Shown: piece by piece, positions 7,235-15,389 of the stretch
Numbering within the stretch: position 1 is the first letter of the stretch
How the letters are laid out: the number at the start of each line of letters is the position of its first letter
From: Arthrobacter sp. ISL-48
GTDB taxonomy: Bacteria > Actinomycetota > Actinomycetes > Actinomycetales > Micrococcaceae
Reading direction: 5' to 3'
DNA: 64,000 nucleotides
Assembly (NCBI RefSeq): GCF_018613805.1
Contig: NZ_JAGGPL010000021.1
Coordinates: 1 to 64,000 of the forward strand
Program-made: the position numbers and the translations under genes
Notes under the pieces: generated by a model
Database searches by the model: none
Seen by the model: the letters and a program-made list of their open reading frames with translations, nothing else
What the model was told of the DNA's origin: nothing

Positions 7235-10054
7235 ATGGCTGACACTGCAATAAATTCCGGAACCGACCTCGCCTCCGAGTTGAGGGCGGACGTTCGGCGC
7301 GTCTCCACCCTGCTGGGTGAATCCCTCGTGCGCCAGCACGGGCCGGAGCTCCTGGAGCTTGTGGAACAGGTGCGCCTCCTCACCAAGGAATCCAAGGAAG
7401 CGGCGCGCGGCGGCGCGCATGCCACGGGACCTTGGAGCGCGCACGACGTCGTCGCCCAGGTCCGTGAGTTGCTCGGCTCCCTGCCCATTGAGCAGGCAAC
7501 CGACCTGGTCCGCGCCTTTGCCTTCTACTTCCATCTTGCCAATGCGGCGGAGCAGGTACATCGCGTCCGCGGGCTGCGGACCAGGCAGGAGAAGGACGGC
7601 TGGCTGGCCAAAGCGGTCACCGACATCGCCGGGCAGGCAGGGCCTGCAGTTCTTCAGGAAGTGGTCAACCGCCTGGATGTCCGCCCCATCTTCACCGCCC
7701 ACCCCACCGAAGCCTCGCGGCGTTCCGTGCTGGACAAGATCCGCAAGCTCTCCGACGTGCTGGCCCAGCCCACCAAGGAAGGCACCACCGCGCGCCGCCG
7801 GCAGGACCGCCAGCTCTCAGAAATCATCGACCAGATGTGGCAGACCGACGAGCTTCGCCAAGTCCGGCCCACGCCTATCGACGAAGCCCGGAACGCCATC
7901 TACTACCTGGGCAGCATCCTGACGGACGCCATGCCGGAGATGCTCGCCGAACTGTCCGAGCTGCTGGGGGAGCACGGCGTGAGCTTGGCCTCCCAGAACG
8001 CCCCGATCCGGTTCGGTTCCTGGATCGGCGGGGACCGTGACGGCAACCCCAATGTCACGGCTGCCGTCACCCGGGAAATCCTCCAGATCCAGAACCAGAA
8101 CGCGGTACGGATCAGCATCGGCATGATCGACGAGCTGATCTCCATCCTGTCCAACTCCACGGCATTGGCCGGTGCGGACAAGGAACTGCTGGATTCGATC
8201 GACGCCGACCTGAAGAAGCTGCCGGGCCTGGAGCGCAGGGTGCTGGAGCTCAATGCCCAGGAGCCCTACCGCCTCAAACTGACGTGCATCAAGGCCAAGC
8301 TCATTAACACTGGAAAGCGGGTGGCCTCGGGTTCCTCCCACGACCACGGCCGCGACTACAGCGCCACCGACGAGCTCCTGGCCGACATCGAACTGCTGGA
8401 ACTGTCCCTCCGGAACCACTCGGCGTCGCTCGTTGCCGATGGCGCCCTGGCACGAGTCCGCCGGGCCGTGGCCTCCTTCGGCCTGCACCTGGCCACCCTG
8501 GACATCCGGGAACACGCCGACCACCACCACGACGCCGTCGGACAGCTCATGGACAGGCTGGGCGGCCCGGGCCTCCGGTACGCCGAACTGAGCCGCGCGG
8601 AGCGCTTTGAGGTGCTGGGGTCCGAGCTCGCCTCGCGTCGCCCGTTGTCCGGCCACCCCATCAAGCTCGACGGCGTCGCGGACGGTACCTACGACGTCTT
8701 CCGCGAGATCCGGCGCGCCCTGCGCACCTACGGCCCTGACGTCATCGAGACCTACATTATTTCCATGACCCGGGGCGCCGATGACGTCCTGGCCGCCGCG
8801 GTCCTGGCGCGGGAGGCCGGGCTCGTGAACCTGTTCGGTGAGACCCCCTACGCCAAGATCGGGTTCGCGCCGCTGCTGGAGACCGTGGAGGAACTGCGTG
8901 CCTCGGCGGAAATTGTTGACCAACTGCTGTCTGATCCGTCTTACCGCGAGCTGGTGCGCCTTCGCGGCGACGTCCAGGAGGTCATGCTGGGCTACTCGGA
9001 CTCCAACAAGGAATCCGGCGTGATGACCAGCCAGTGGGAAATCCACAAGACCCAGCGGAAGCTTCGCGATGTGGCGGCCAAGCACGGTGTCCGAGTGCGG
9101 CTGTTCCATGGTCGTGGCGGGTCTGTGGGCCGTGGCGGCGGACCGACATATGACGCCATCATGGCCCAGCCCAACGGCGTGCTTGAGGGTGAAATCAAGT
9201 TCACTGAACAGGGCGAGGTCATCTCGGACAAGTATTCGCTGCCGGAGCTCGCCCGGGAAAACCTGGAGCTTTCCCTGGCGGCCGTGCTCAAGGGATCGGC
9301 CCTGCACCGCAGCCCCAGGACTTCGGAGGACCAGCGCGAACGCTACGGGCACGTCATGGAGACTATCTCCGACGGCGCCTTTGACCGTTACCGCAAGCTG
9401 ATCGATGACCCGGACCTGCCGGCGTACTTCGTGGCGTCCACTCCGGTGGAGCAGCTGGGATCGCTGAATATCGGATCCCGCCCGTCCAAACGCCCTGACT
9501 CGGGGGCGGGCCTGGAAGGGCTGCGGGCCATCCCGTGGGTCTTTGGCTGGACCCAGTCCCGGCAGATCGTGCCCGGCTGGTTCGGCGTGGGCTCGGGCTT
9601 GAAGGCTGCCCGCGAAGCCGGACACTCCGCTCAGCTGGTGGAGATGATGGAGAACTGGCACTTCTTCCGCTCGGTACTCTCCAACGTGGAGATGACGCTG
9701 GCCAAGACGGATTTGGACATCGCCGGATACTACGTGGCCACCCTGGTCCCGGAGGAGCTGCACCACATCTTCCGGACCATCCGCGAGGAATATGAGCTCA
9801 CCGTCACCGAGATCCAGAACCTCACCGGTGAAAACCTGCTCCTGGATGCCCAGCCCACGCTTAAGCGCTCCCTCGAGATCCGCGATCAGTACCTGGACCC
9901 CATCAGTTACCTCCAGGTGGAGCTCCTGCGCCGCATCCGGACCGAGGGAGCCCAGGACGGCAGCATCAGCGGTGCCGAGATCGACGAACGGCTCCAGCGC
10001 GCCATGCTGATCACCGTCAACGGGGTGGCCGCCGGCCTGCGCAACACCGGGTAA
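7235..10054 (+). CDS. ppc: Phosphoenolpyruvate carboxylase
   Basis: This roughly 939-residue protein is full length for a bacterial PEPC, which carboxylates PEP to oxaloacetate to refill the TCA cycle. It has the catalytic-His motif FTAHPTEASRR (His156), GSWIGGDRDGNPNVT, LGYSDSNKESGVMTSQW, FHGRGGSVGRGGGP and the C-terminal VNGVAAGLRNTG. I chose ATG 7235 (MADTAINSG); an in-frame ATG at 7196 would add 13 residues with no family support. It is monocistronic. A 13-base direct repeat follows the stop codon. Confidence 0.96.
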   Translation: MADTAINSGTDLASELRADVRRVSTLLGESLVRQHGPELLELVEQVRLLTKESKEAARGGAHATGPWSAHDVVAQVRELLGSLPIEQATDLVRAFAFYFHLANAAEQVHRVRGLRTRQEKDGWLAKAVTDIAGQAGPAVLQEVVNRLDVRPIFTAHPTEASRRSVLDKIRKLSDVLAQPTKEGTTARRRQDRQLSEIIDQMWQTDELRQVRPTPIDEARNAIYYLGSILTDAMPEMLAELSELLGEHGVSLASQNAPIRFGSWIGGDRDGNPNVTAAVTREILQIQNQNAVRISIGMIDELISILSNSTALAGADKELLDSIDADLKKLPGLERRVLELNAQEPYRLKLTCIKAKLINTGKRVASGSSHDHGRDYSATDELLADIELLELSLRNHSASLVADGALARVRRAVASFGLHLATLDIREHADHHHDAVGQLMDRLGGPGLRYAELSRAERFEVLGSELASRRPLSGHPIKLDGVADGTYDVFREIRRALRTYGPDVIETYIISMTRGADDVLAAAVLAREAGLVNLFGETPYAKIGFAPLLETVEELRASAEIVDQLLSDPSYRELVRLRGDVQEVMLGYSDSNKESGVMTSQWEIHKTQRKLRDVAAKHGVRVRLFHGRGGSVGRGGGPTYDAIMAQPNGVLEGEIKFTEQGEVISDKYSLPELARENLELSLAAVLKGSALHRSPRTSEDQRERYGHVMETISDGAFDRYRKLIDDPDLPAYFVASTPVEQLGSLNIGSRPSKRPDSGAGLEGLRAIPWVFGWTQSRQIVPGWFGVGSGLKAAREAGHSAQLVEMMENWHFFRSVLSNVEMTLAKTDLDIAGYYVATLVPEELHHIFRTIREEYELTVTEIQNLTGENLLLDAQPTLKRSLEIRDQYLDPISYLQVELLRRIRTEGAQDGSISGAEIDERLQRAMLITVNGVAAGLRNTG

Positions 10055-10097
10055 CCCTCTCTCACTTCCTGCACAGATTTCCTAAACCCTCTCTCAC
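10053..10097. repeat. Pair of AACCCTCTCTCAC direct repeats
   Basis: Identical 13-base copies at 10053-10065 and 10085-10097 lie between the convergent ppc and ABC ATPase genes. The first copy overlaps the TAA of ppc; the second contains the TGA of the ATPase gene. Their spacing and position between convergent ends suggest a dispersed intergenic repeat or termination-associated element. Confidence 0.5.
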
Positions 10098-10837
10098 CCG
10101 TCGCCGTAGTGCACCACCACGGCCCGGCGGGTGCTGTGCCCATCGACAAACTGCATGGTGCTGACACCGACGCCGTACAGCGCCGTGAGCTCCTTCTCGC
10201 AGAGGAGTTTCTGGGCGTCGCCGGTTCGGGGGCCGTTGGGGGTGAGAAGCACCGCTTGGTCGGCGAGGTACAGGGCGTGGTCCGGGTGGTGGGTGCTGAG
10301 GAGTACTGCCATTCCGTCCGTCATCAGTTCGCGCAGCAGACGCAGGACGCGGACCTGGTTTTTCAGGTCCAGGCCGGTGGCGGGTTCGTCCAGCACCAGG
10401 ACCGGACAGCCGGCCGCGATGGCCCGGGCGATCAGGACCAGCTGCTGCTCGCCACCGCTGAGCGTGGGAAAGAACCTGTTGCGGAGGCCGACGATGCCCA
10501 CCCGGTCCATTGCCTCGAGCGAAGCGGCCCGGTCCGCCGCGCCCGGCGAACGGAAGAGGTCGATCTGCCGGGCCCGTCCCATCAGCACCATGTCCAGGGC
10601 CCGGTACGCGAACGTACTGCCATGGGCTTGCGGGACATAGCCGGCCCTGGCCCCCCGCGTGACGTTTCCCTCGACCGGGGCGAGCAGCCCGGCGGCGCAG
10701 CGCACCAGTGTTGTCTTGCCGCTGCCGTTGGGTCCCAGGACGGCGGTGGCGGTTCCCGGGAGGACCTGGAAGCTGACACCCCGGAACACCCAAGCCGTCC
10801 TCGGGTAACCAAACCCCACCCCGTCCAGCTCAAGCAC
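10094..10837 (-). CDS. ABC transporter ATP-binding protein, FecE-like (metal/siderophore import)
   Basis: This roughly 247-residue ATPase has Walker A GPNGSGKTT, signature LSGGEQQ, Walker B VLVLDEPATGLD and the switch His in STHHPDH. It is typical of iron/siderophore/cobalamin-type importers. I placed the start at GTG 10837 (VLELDGVGFGYP) with AGGA upstream. That start overlaps the permease stop by 8 bases, so the two are coupled. It forms an operon with the permease and binding protein. The substrate could be a ferric chelate, cobalamin or a nickel chelate; the adjacent hydrogenase genes make nickel or iron supply attractive but unproven. Confidence 0.88.
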   Translation of the reverse strand: MLELDGVGFGYPRTAWVFRGVSFQVLPGTATAVLGPNGSGKTTLVRCAAGLLAPVEGNVTRGARAGYVPQAHGSTFAYRALDMVLMGRARQIDLFRSPGAADRAASLEAMDRVGIVGLRNRFFPTLSGGEQQLVLIARAIAAGCPVLVLDEPATGLDLKNQVRVLRLLRELMTDGMAVLLSTHHPDHALYLADQAVLLTPNGPRTGDAQKLLCEKELTALYGVGVSTMQFVDGHSTRRAVVVHYGDG

Positions 10838-11954
10838 TTTCCCAGATCCTGTCCCGATTCCGGCGCAGCAGGACAAAAAAGACAGGCGCACCGATCAGCG
10901 CTGTCAGGACGCCGAGCGGGATCTCGCCCGCCGTCGCGGTACGCGCCACAGTGTCCACCAGCATGATGTAGGCGCCACCCAGGAGGAAGGACACCGGCAG
11001 AAGCACCCGGTGGTCCGGACCCACCCACATCCTCGCCAGGTGCGGGATCACCAGGCCCACCCAGCTGACGGCGCCGCTGACCGCCACGGCTCCGGCCACG
11101 ATCAGTGCCACCGAAACCAGCACCGCCCAGCGAAGCGGGCGGGGCCGGATCCCGAGAGCAGCGCCGTCGTCGTCACCCAGGGAGAGCACGTTGATGCGCC
11201 AGCGCAGCGCCAGGAGCACCAGTGCGCCACCGACTACGGGGATCAGCGCCACTGCCACCTTGCCGAAAGTGGCAGTGGCCACGCTGCCCAGGAGCCAGAA
11301 CACGATGGCCGGCAACGTGGTGTTTGGGTCAGCGAGGTACGTGACCAGTGCAACCAGCGCGGAAAAGAAGGATCCGGTGACTACGCCGCCCAGCACGATC
11401 ATCAGCAGGGGAGTCCCGCCGCGCCCGGACGTGATCAGGAACAGCGTGGCCAGAGCAACCAGACCGAATGCGAAAGAACTCGTGATGAGCGCAAACGTCC
11501 CCAGACCCAGGAGCAGCGCCAGCGCCCCGCCGAAGGACGCACCCGCGGACACGCCGATGATGTCCGGGCTGACCAGCGGATTGTGGAAGATGGCCTGCAG
11601 CGCGGCACCTCCGATGGCCAGGCCGCCGCCCACTAACAGCGCCAGCAGCACGCGGGGTAGCCTGACCAGCAGAACCACATTCTGCTCCGTGGCAGTCGCC
11701 TCGGTTGGGACCGGGACGACCTGCCCCACGAGGATCTGCACCACGTGCCAGAGGGGAACGTTGTACCGGCCCACGGCCAAGGCCACCAAGGCCACAGCGA
11801 CCAAGAAGATAGTGCTGATGGCAACCGGCCTCAGGGCCGATAGCCCGTGCCGCCTCTCCCGATCCCGGCCGGAGACCCGGCCGGAGCCCATGGACTCCCG
11901 GGAACTGCCGGCACTCCCGGTACCAAACCTCTGGTCGCGGGCGTCATGCAGCAT
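10830..11954 (-). CDS. FecCD-family ABC transporter permease
   Basis: This 374-residue membrane protein has about nine to ten hydrophobic helices. It has FecCD landmarks: LRLPRVLLALLVGGGLAIGGAALQAIFHNPL, PDIIGVSAGASFG, WVGLVIPHLAR and GEIPLGVLTALIGAPVFFVLL. It forms the channel of the importer with the adjacent ATPase and binding protein. The ATG at 11954 overlaps the binding-protein stop; a shorter start at the internal Met near 11891 is possible, because the first 40 residues are polar and rich in Arg and Ser. Confidence 0.9.
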   Translation of the reverse strand: MLHDARDQRFGTGSAGSSRESMGSGRVSGRDRERRHGLSALRPVAISTIFLVAVALVALAVGRYNVPLWHVVQILVGQVVPVPTEATATEQNVVLLVRLPRVLLALLVGGGLAIGGAALQAIFHNPLVSPDIIGVSAGASFGGALALLLGLGTFALITSSFAFGLVALATLFLITSGRGGTPLLMIVLGGVVTGSFFSALVALVTYLADPNTTLPAIVFWLLGSVATATFGKVAVALIPVVGGALVLLALRWRINVLSLGDDDGAALGIRPRPLRWAVLVSVALIVAGAVAVSGAVSWVGLVIPHLARMWVGPDHRVLLPVSFLLGGAYIMLVDTVARTATAGEIPLGVLTALIGAPVFFVLLRRNRDRIWESA

Positions 11955-13098
11955 TGAACTGCTGATAGTGGTCCGATTGCCCGTTCGCCGCGGTCCACAG
12001 GATCTTGTCCAGTTCGGCCGCGGTGGGCTTGTGACTGTACAGGAAATCGAAGTACTCGATGACTTTGTTCCGGAGCCTGGACTGCTCCTGAGGGAACACG
12101 ATGTCGGTGAGCCAGTGCCACATCAGCGGCGATTCCTGCCCGGGCGGATCCCAGCGGTAACCACCCAGCGGCACCTTGTAGACGCGCCGGTTCTTGACCG
12201 CGGAGACGGTCTGCCAGACGGGGTCAGAGTAGAGATCCTGCGGCATGGCGTTGTCGAAATTCCCCAGCAGGATGATCTCCGGATCCCAGCGCAGCACCTG
12301 TTCCACGTCCAGGCCCACCATCCCCGAGCCTTTCAGCGGATCGTCCCCGGTTGCCGGATTGGTGCCACCCACCAGCTTGATGTAGAAATCGTTGTAGCTG
12401 TTGGCCGCGGCCACCTTCAGGCCACCGGTGAACCGGTTGAAGTACAGGATGCTGGGCCCGGCGGAGTGCCTGTTGGCCGCCAGATCCTTGATGGTGGCCA
12501 GTTCCAAATCGCTCCGGGCCTTGATATCCACGGCGCGTTCGGGCTTGCCCAGCATCGCGGCGAACATGGCTACCCACGCGTCCACATCCTCCTGCTTGCC
12601 GGTGTTGGTCAGCCCGATGACGTTCAGGCCGGCCTTTTCCAGCGGGTCGATGAGCTGGGCGTCGGACCACTGGATCACTACGTCAGGGTCCAAGGCACGC
12701 ACGCTCTCCACATTGGCGGTGAAGTCCTGCGTGGCGATCTCGTGCGGCAGTTCCAGGGCCTTGGGAAAGATGGTGCCCATGATGCCGTCGCGCATGGCCA
12801 CCCAAGATGCGTTGTGCATGGCAGCGAGATGGTCAGCGGTGCGGTCCACCGCCACGAGCAGCGACGCAGCCGGCATGGGGATGGTCACCACGCGGGTCGC
12901 GGGCCGGGTGAAGGTGATGGTTTTGCCGCGCTGGTCGGTGATGCTGATCCCGCCGGTCCTGGCGGTCCCGCTGTCCGAAGAAAGGCCCGACGACGGCGGG
13001 ACACCGGGGGTGCCGGCACACCCGGACAACAAGCCAGCCGAGCCTCCTGCGGCAAGCAGTTGAAGGACTGTGCGGCGGTTCAGATCAGTAGTTGCCAT
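11944..13098 (-). CDS. ABC transporter substrate-binding lipoprotein (Tat-type)
   Basis: This 384-residue protein begins MATTDLNRRTVLQLLAAGGS, a twin-arginine signal, with a lipobox LLSGC (Cys27). It is therefore a probable Tat-exported lipoprotein. The body is a periplasmic-binding type III (BtuF/FepB-like) fold: RVVTIPMPAASLL, LDPDVVIQW, RWDPEIILLG. Such proteins bind ferric siderophores, heme, cobalamin or metal chelates. It is the first gene of the three-gene importer and is divergent from a DUF6390 gene that is usually hydrogenase-linked. Confidence 0.88.
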   Translation of the reverse strand: MATTDLNRRTVLQLLAAGGSAGLLSGCAGTPGVPPSSGLSSDSGTARTGGISITDQRGKTITFTRPATRVVTIPMPAASLLVAVDRTADHLAAMHNASWVAMRDGIMGTIFPKALELPHEIATQDFTANVESVRALDPDVVIQWSDAQLIDPLEKAGLNVIGLTNTGKQEDVDAWVAMFAAMLGKPERAVDIKARSDLELATIKDLAANRHSAGPSILYFNRFTGGLKVAAANSYNDFYIKLVGGTNPATGDDPLKGSGMVGLDVEQVLRWDPEIILLGNFDNAMPQDLYSDPVWQTVSAVKNRRVYKVPLGGYRWDPPGQESPLMWHWLTDIVFPQEQSRLRNKVIEYFDFLYSHKPTAAELDKILWTAANGQSDHYQQFNAA

Positions 13099-13274
13099 GG
13101 TGTGTGACCCCTATGCCTCGGTCTTCACAGCATCCGCTCGCCGGCGCAAGCTGTCAACGGTTCTTGCCATCCCCGGCGGATAGCCGGCGCCTTCTTCCGC
13201 ACTTTCTCCGCGGCCTTGTCCGGGACGCGCCGCGGTGCTACGTTCAAGATACCCCTGGAGAAGGTGGCCACGAG

Positions 13275-14048
13275 ATGGTTATCGATGGTGCCCAGTTGTT
13301 TGTCCGCTATGGCTACCCGCCCAATTCGCGGGGGAGCTGCGGGCCTCCGGACAGTGACGCCCTGCTGCACTACGGCCAGTCCGGGGTCACGGACCAAGGT
13401 CTCCGGGAACTCGCGAAGGGCTTTGCCGGAGCATGGCCGTACCTGGAACTGATTGCCGGTGCCCACGGCATCGCCGATCCGCTCGACGCCCGCGTGGTGG
13501 AGGCCTACTGGGTGGGAAACAGCTTGCTGGATACGGTGGGCATCAGCAGCATGGGCAACTCGATGGAAGACCGGTTCCGTGCCCGCACTGGTCGGCAGTT
13601 TCCACACCTCGTGGAAGGCGTGCTGGCCGGCGGCGTTCCGCACCACAGCTTCCACGTATTCGAAATCTATCCGTGGCTGGGCCTGTTGCGCGATGACCGT
13701 CGGTACGCCACTGCTCTAAATGTCCTGGACCGCTGCCGGATCCGGTGGGGCGAGGTCCTGGCCATCACCGGCGATGAAGCCGTGGTGAAGTCGCGTCCCC
13801 TGACTTGGGACGGAACGTCCTTGGCCGTGGGGGAACCCGTGGTGGAGTCCGCCAAGTATGCCGTGAACGGTACCGGTTTCGTTGCCGGGCTCGCGGCGGG
13901 CGATGTGGTCTCGCTCCACTGGGACTGGGTCTGTGACCGGCTGACTTCCCATCAGCTGCAGCAACTGAAGTACTTCACCGGCCGGCACCTTAAAATCGCC
14001 AACAGCGGCGTCGAGCATCGCGGCGCAGCCATCGCCCTGGAGCGCTGA
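13275..14048 (+). CDS. DUF6390 family protein (hydrogenase-associated)
   Basis: From ATG 13275 this is a 257-residue protein. FVRYGYPPNSRGSCGPPDSDALLHYG at the start, then VEAYWVGNSLLD and PHHSFHVFEIYPWLGLLR, match DUF6390. That family occurs beside [NiFe] hydrogenase genes in actinobacteria. No catalytic motif is recognised; several conserved His, Tyr and Trp residues are visible. It is the only plus-strand gene inside this block, lying between the ABC importer and hypC, and is probably transcribed from the 13099-13274 gap. Confidence 0.75.
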   Translation: MVIDGAQLFVRYGYPPNSRGSCGPPDSDALLHYGQSGVTDQGLRELAKGFAGAWPYLELIAGAHGIADPLDARVVEAYWVGNSLLDTVGISSMGNSMEDRFRARTGRQFPHLVEGVLAGGVPHHSFHVFEIYPWLGLLRDDRRYATALNVLDRCRIRWGEVLAITGDEAVVKSRPLTWDGTSLAVGEPVVESAKYAVNGTGFVAGLAAGDVVSLHWDWVCDRLTSHQLQQLKYFTGRHLKIANSGVEHRGAAIALER

Positions 14049-14079
14049 GCCTGGAACACCGAACCTTGGATCCCTCCGG

Positions 14080-14448
14080 CTAGGGCGACTGCGGTGCCGC
14101 GGAATCGGGATCTTCCGGCGGTTGAATGCCGGTCGCGTCGCGGGGAGTGGATTCACCGGTGGGACGCTCCACCGGGCCCGCGTCGGTACCGGTGCTTTTC
14201 CGGCCTGCCTCTTTGCCTTCCTCCTTGATTACATCTTCACCGCGCCGGGTGGTGCTCTCGCCCACCCCTTCCGGAGCCGGGGCGGCGTCCTCTGGAGTTT
14301 CATCGGAACCCGGCTGTGCGGGCTCCTTCTGGGGCGGCTCGCTGCCCCAGGCACGGGCGGTGCCCGGAGAGGTTCCCTGCTCCCCGCTGCCTGGTCCGGT
14401 ACCGCCTGGCTCAGGGCCGGTTGGTTGGGACGGATTCATCGGTGTCAT
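14080..14448 (-). CDS. Small disordered Pro/Gly/Glu-rich protein
   Basis: This 122-residue protein is almost entirely Pro, Gly, Glu, Ser and Thr, with no hydrophobic core. It contains a charged patch DVIKEEGKEAGRK near residue 75. AAGGAG sits 6-10 bases upstream of the ATG, so translation is credible. No family is recognised. It follows hypC by 41 bases on the same strand and may be co-transcribed with the hydrogenase operon or simply a neighbour. Confidence 0.55.
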   Translation of the reverse strand: MTPMNPSQPTGPEPGGTGPGSGEQGTSPGTARAWGSEPPQKEPAQPGSDETPEDAAPAPEGVGESTTRRGEDVIKEEGKEAGRKSTGTDAGPVERPTGESTPRDATGIQPPEDPDSAAPQSP

Positions 14449-14489
14449 GGCGTTCTCCTTGCTCCTGTAATGCTTGATGGTGGTGGTAG

Positions 14490-14750
14490 TCAGCCGGCAG
14501 GTTCGTCGTTGGGTTGCTGTGGCTGGCCCATCAGTTCCAGGCCGTTCAAGGCCCGTTCCGCACCCGCTGGATCCACCCGCTCGAGCGCAAAGCCCATATG
14601 GATCAGGACCCAGCTGCCCGGTGGCAGCGGACCGTCGTCCAGTAGGCCGATGTTGATCTTCCGCTGCACCCCGGCCACGTCCACTAGGGCGAGCTGATGG
14701 CCGTAGCCATCAATCGGGCCGATGACCCGGCCGGGGATTCCGAGGCACAT
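14490..14750 (-). CDS. hypC: HypC-type hydrogenase maturation chaperone
   Basis: This 86-residue protein starts at 14750 with MCLGIPGRVI, the HypC/HybG signature in which Cys2 carries the Fe(CN)2CO intermediate. VDVAGVQRKINIGLLDD and GSWVLIHMGFALERVD complete the small OB-like domain. HypC delivers the Fe ligand assembly from HypD to the large-subunit precursor. It lies 11 bases after the maturation protease. hypD, hypE and hypF are not in this window. Confidence 0.93.
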   Translation of the reverse strand: MCLGIPGRVIGPIDGYGHQLALVDVAGVQRKINIGLLDDGPLPPGSWVLIHMGFALERVDPAGAERALNGLELMGQPQQPNDEPAG

Positions 14751-14761
14751 GATGGTCCGCC

Positions 14762-15262
14762 TTAGGTCTTGGAGGTGTAGTGGCTGAGGAGATCGACGAC
14801 GGCGGCGACCGCCCACGGCAGTGCTGCGGCCACCGGTGGCGTCAGTCCCACGCCCTCGGTGACATCGGCCGGAACGCAGCCCACCACGTAGGTCACGGGA
14901 ACCTCACCGCCCAGCGTACGGAGCTTGCCCAGGACGCTGGCAGGGTCCATGCCGTGGGGGTCCAGGGAGGCACCGCCGTCGAGATCCTCGCTGCGGATCC
15001 GGAGCACCCGGAGGCTTCCCGGAGATGACGGCCGGGACCCGTCAGGCTCTGGCCCAGAGGCTGGCGGCACCGCGTCCACCAGTACCAGCATGTCAACGCC
15101 GGCCAGGAGGTCATACGCAAGGTGCATACCGCGGATGCCGTAGTCCACCACTTCGACGCCGGGCGGAAGGGTTCCGCCCGAGGCCAGGCGGCGGGCAACT
15201 TCCGGTCCGAAGCCGTCGTCACGCAGGAACATGTTGCCAACGCCTGCAACCAGCACAGTCAT
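14762..15262 (-). CDS. Hydrogenase maturation endopeptidase
   Basis: This 166-residue protein belongs to the HyaD/HybD/HoxM family. LVAGVGNMFLRDDGFGPEVARRL contains the first nickel-sensing acid, LVLVDAV the second, and a downstream LDPHGMDP histidine the third. After nickel insertion, this enzyme removes the C-terminal tail of the large subunit, here the residues after His578 of HhyL. It is downstream of the short DUF6893 gene in the hydrogenase operon. Confidence 0.92.
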   Translation of the reverse strand: MTVLVAGVGNMFLRDDGFGPEVARRLASGGTLPPGVEVVDYGIRGMHLAYDLLAGVDMLVLVDAVPPASGPEPDGSRPSSPGSLRVLRIRSEDLDGGASLDPHGMDPASVLGKLRTLGGEVPVTYVVGCVPADVTEGVGLTPPVAAALPWAVAAVVDLLSHYTSKT

Positions 15263-15269
15263 TCCGGGA

Positions 15270-15389
15270 TCACATCCGCCGTGCGTTCAAATATCGCTGG
15301 ATGTCCGGAACCGACCGGATCCCCACATAGACGGCGCCGAGTGCCAACCCTGCCAGCAACGCTACGGTGGCCATTCCTATGATTCTCAT
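15270..15389 (-). CDS. DUF6893 family single-span membrane peptide (39 aa)
   Basis: The minus strand encodes MRIIGMATVALLAGLALGAV, then YVGIRSVPDIQRYLNARRM and TGA. One hydrophobic helix (residues 4-24) is followed by a basic amphipathic tail. Tiny proteins of this shape (DUF6893) recur in actinobacterial genomes, including hydrogenase operons. The start overlaps the end of the upstream 467-residue gene by 4 bases (ATGA), and the protease follows after 7 bases, so it is firmly inside the operon. Membrane anchoring or a small accessory role is inferred. Confidence 0.75.
   Translation of the reverse strand: MRIIGMATVALLAGLALGAVYVGIRSVPDIQRYLNARRM

Noticed and set aside
7817..9766. 649-residue frame antisense to ppc
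   Set aside because: It mirrors a full-length, motif-complete PEPC on the other strand, has no family character and arises from GC-rich third positions.
11191..13107. 638-residue plus-strand frame across the ABC importer
   Set aside because: It crosses the permease and binding-protein genes, which have clear signal, membrane and family features on the minus strand.
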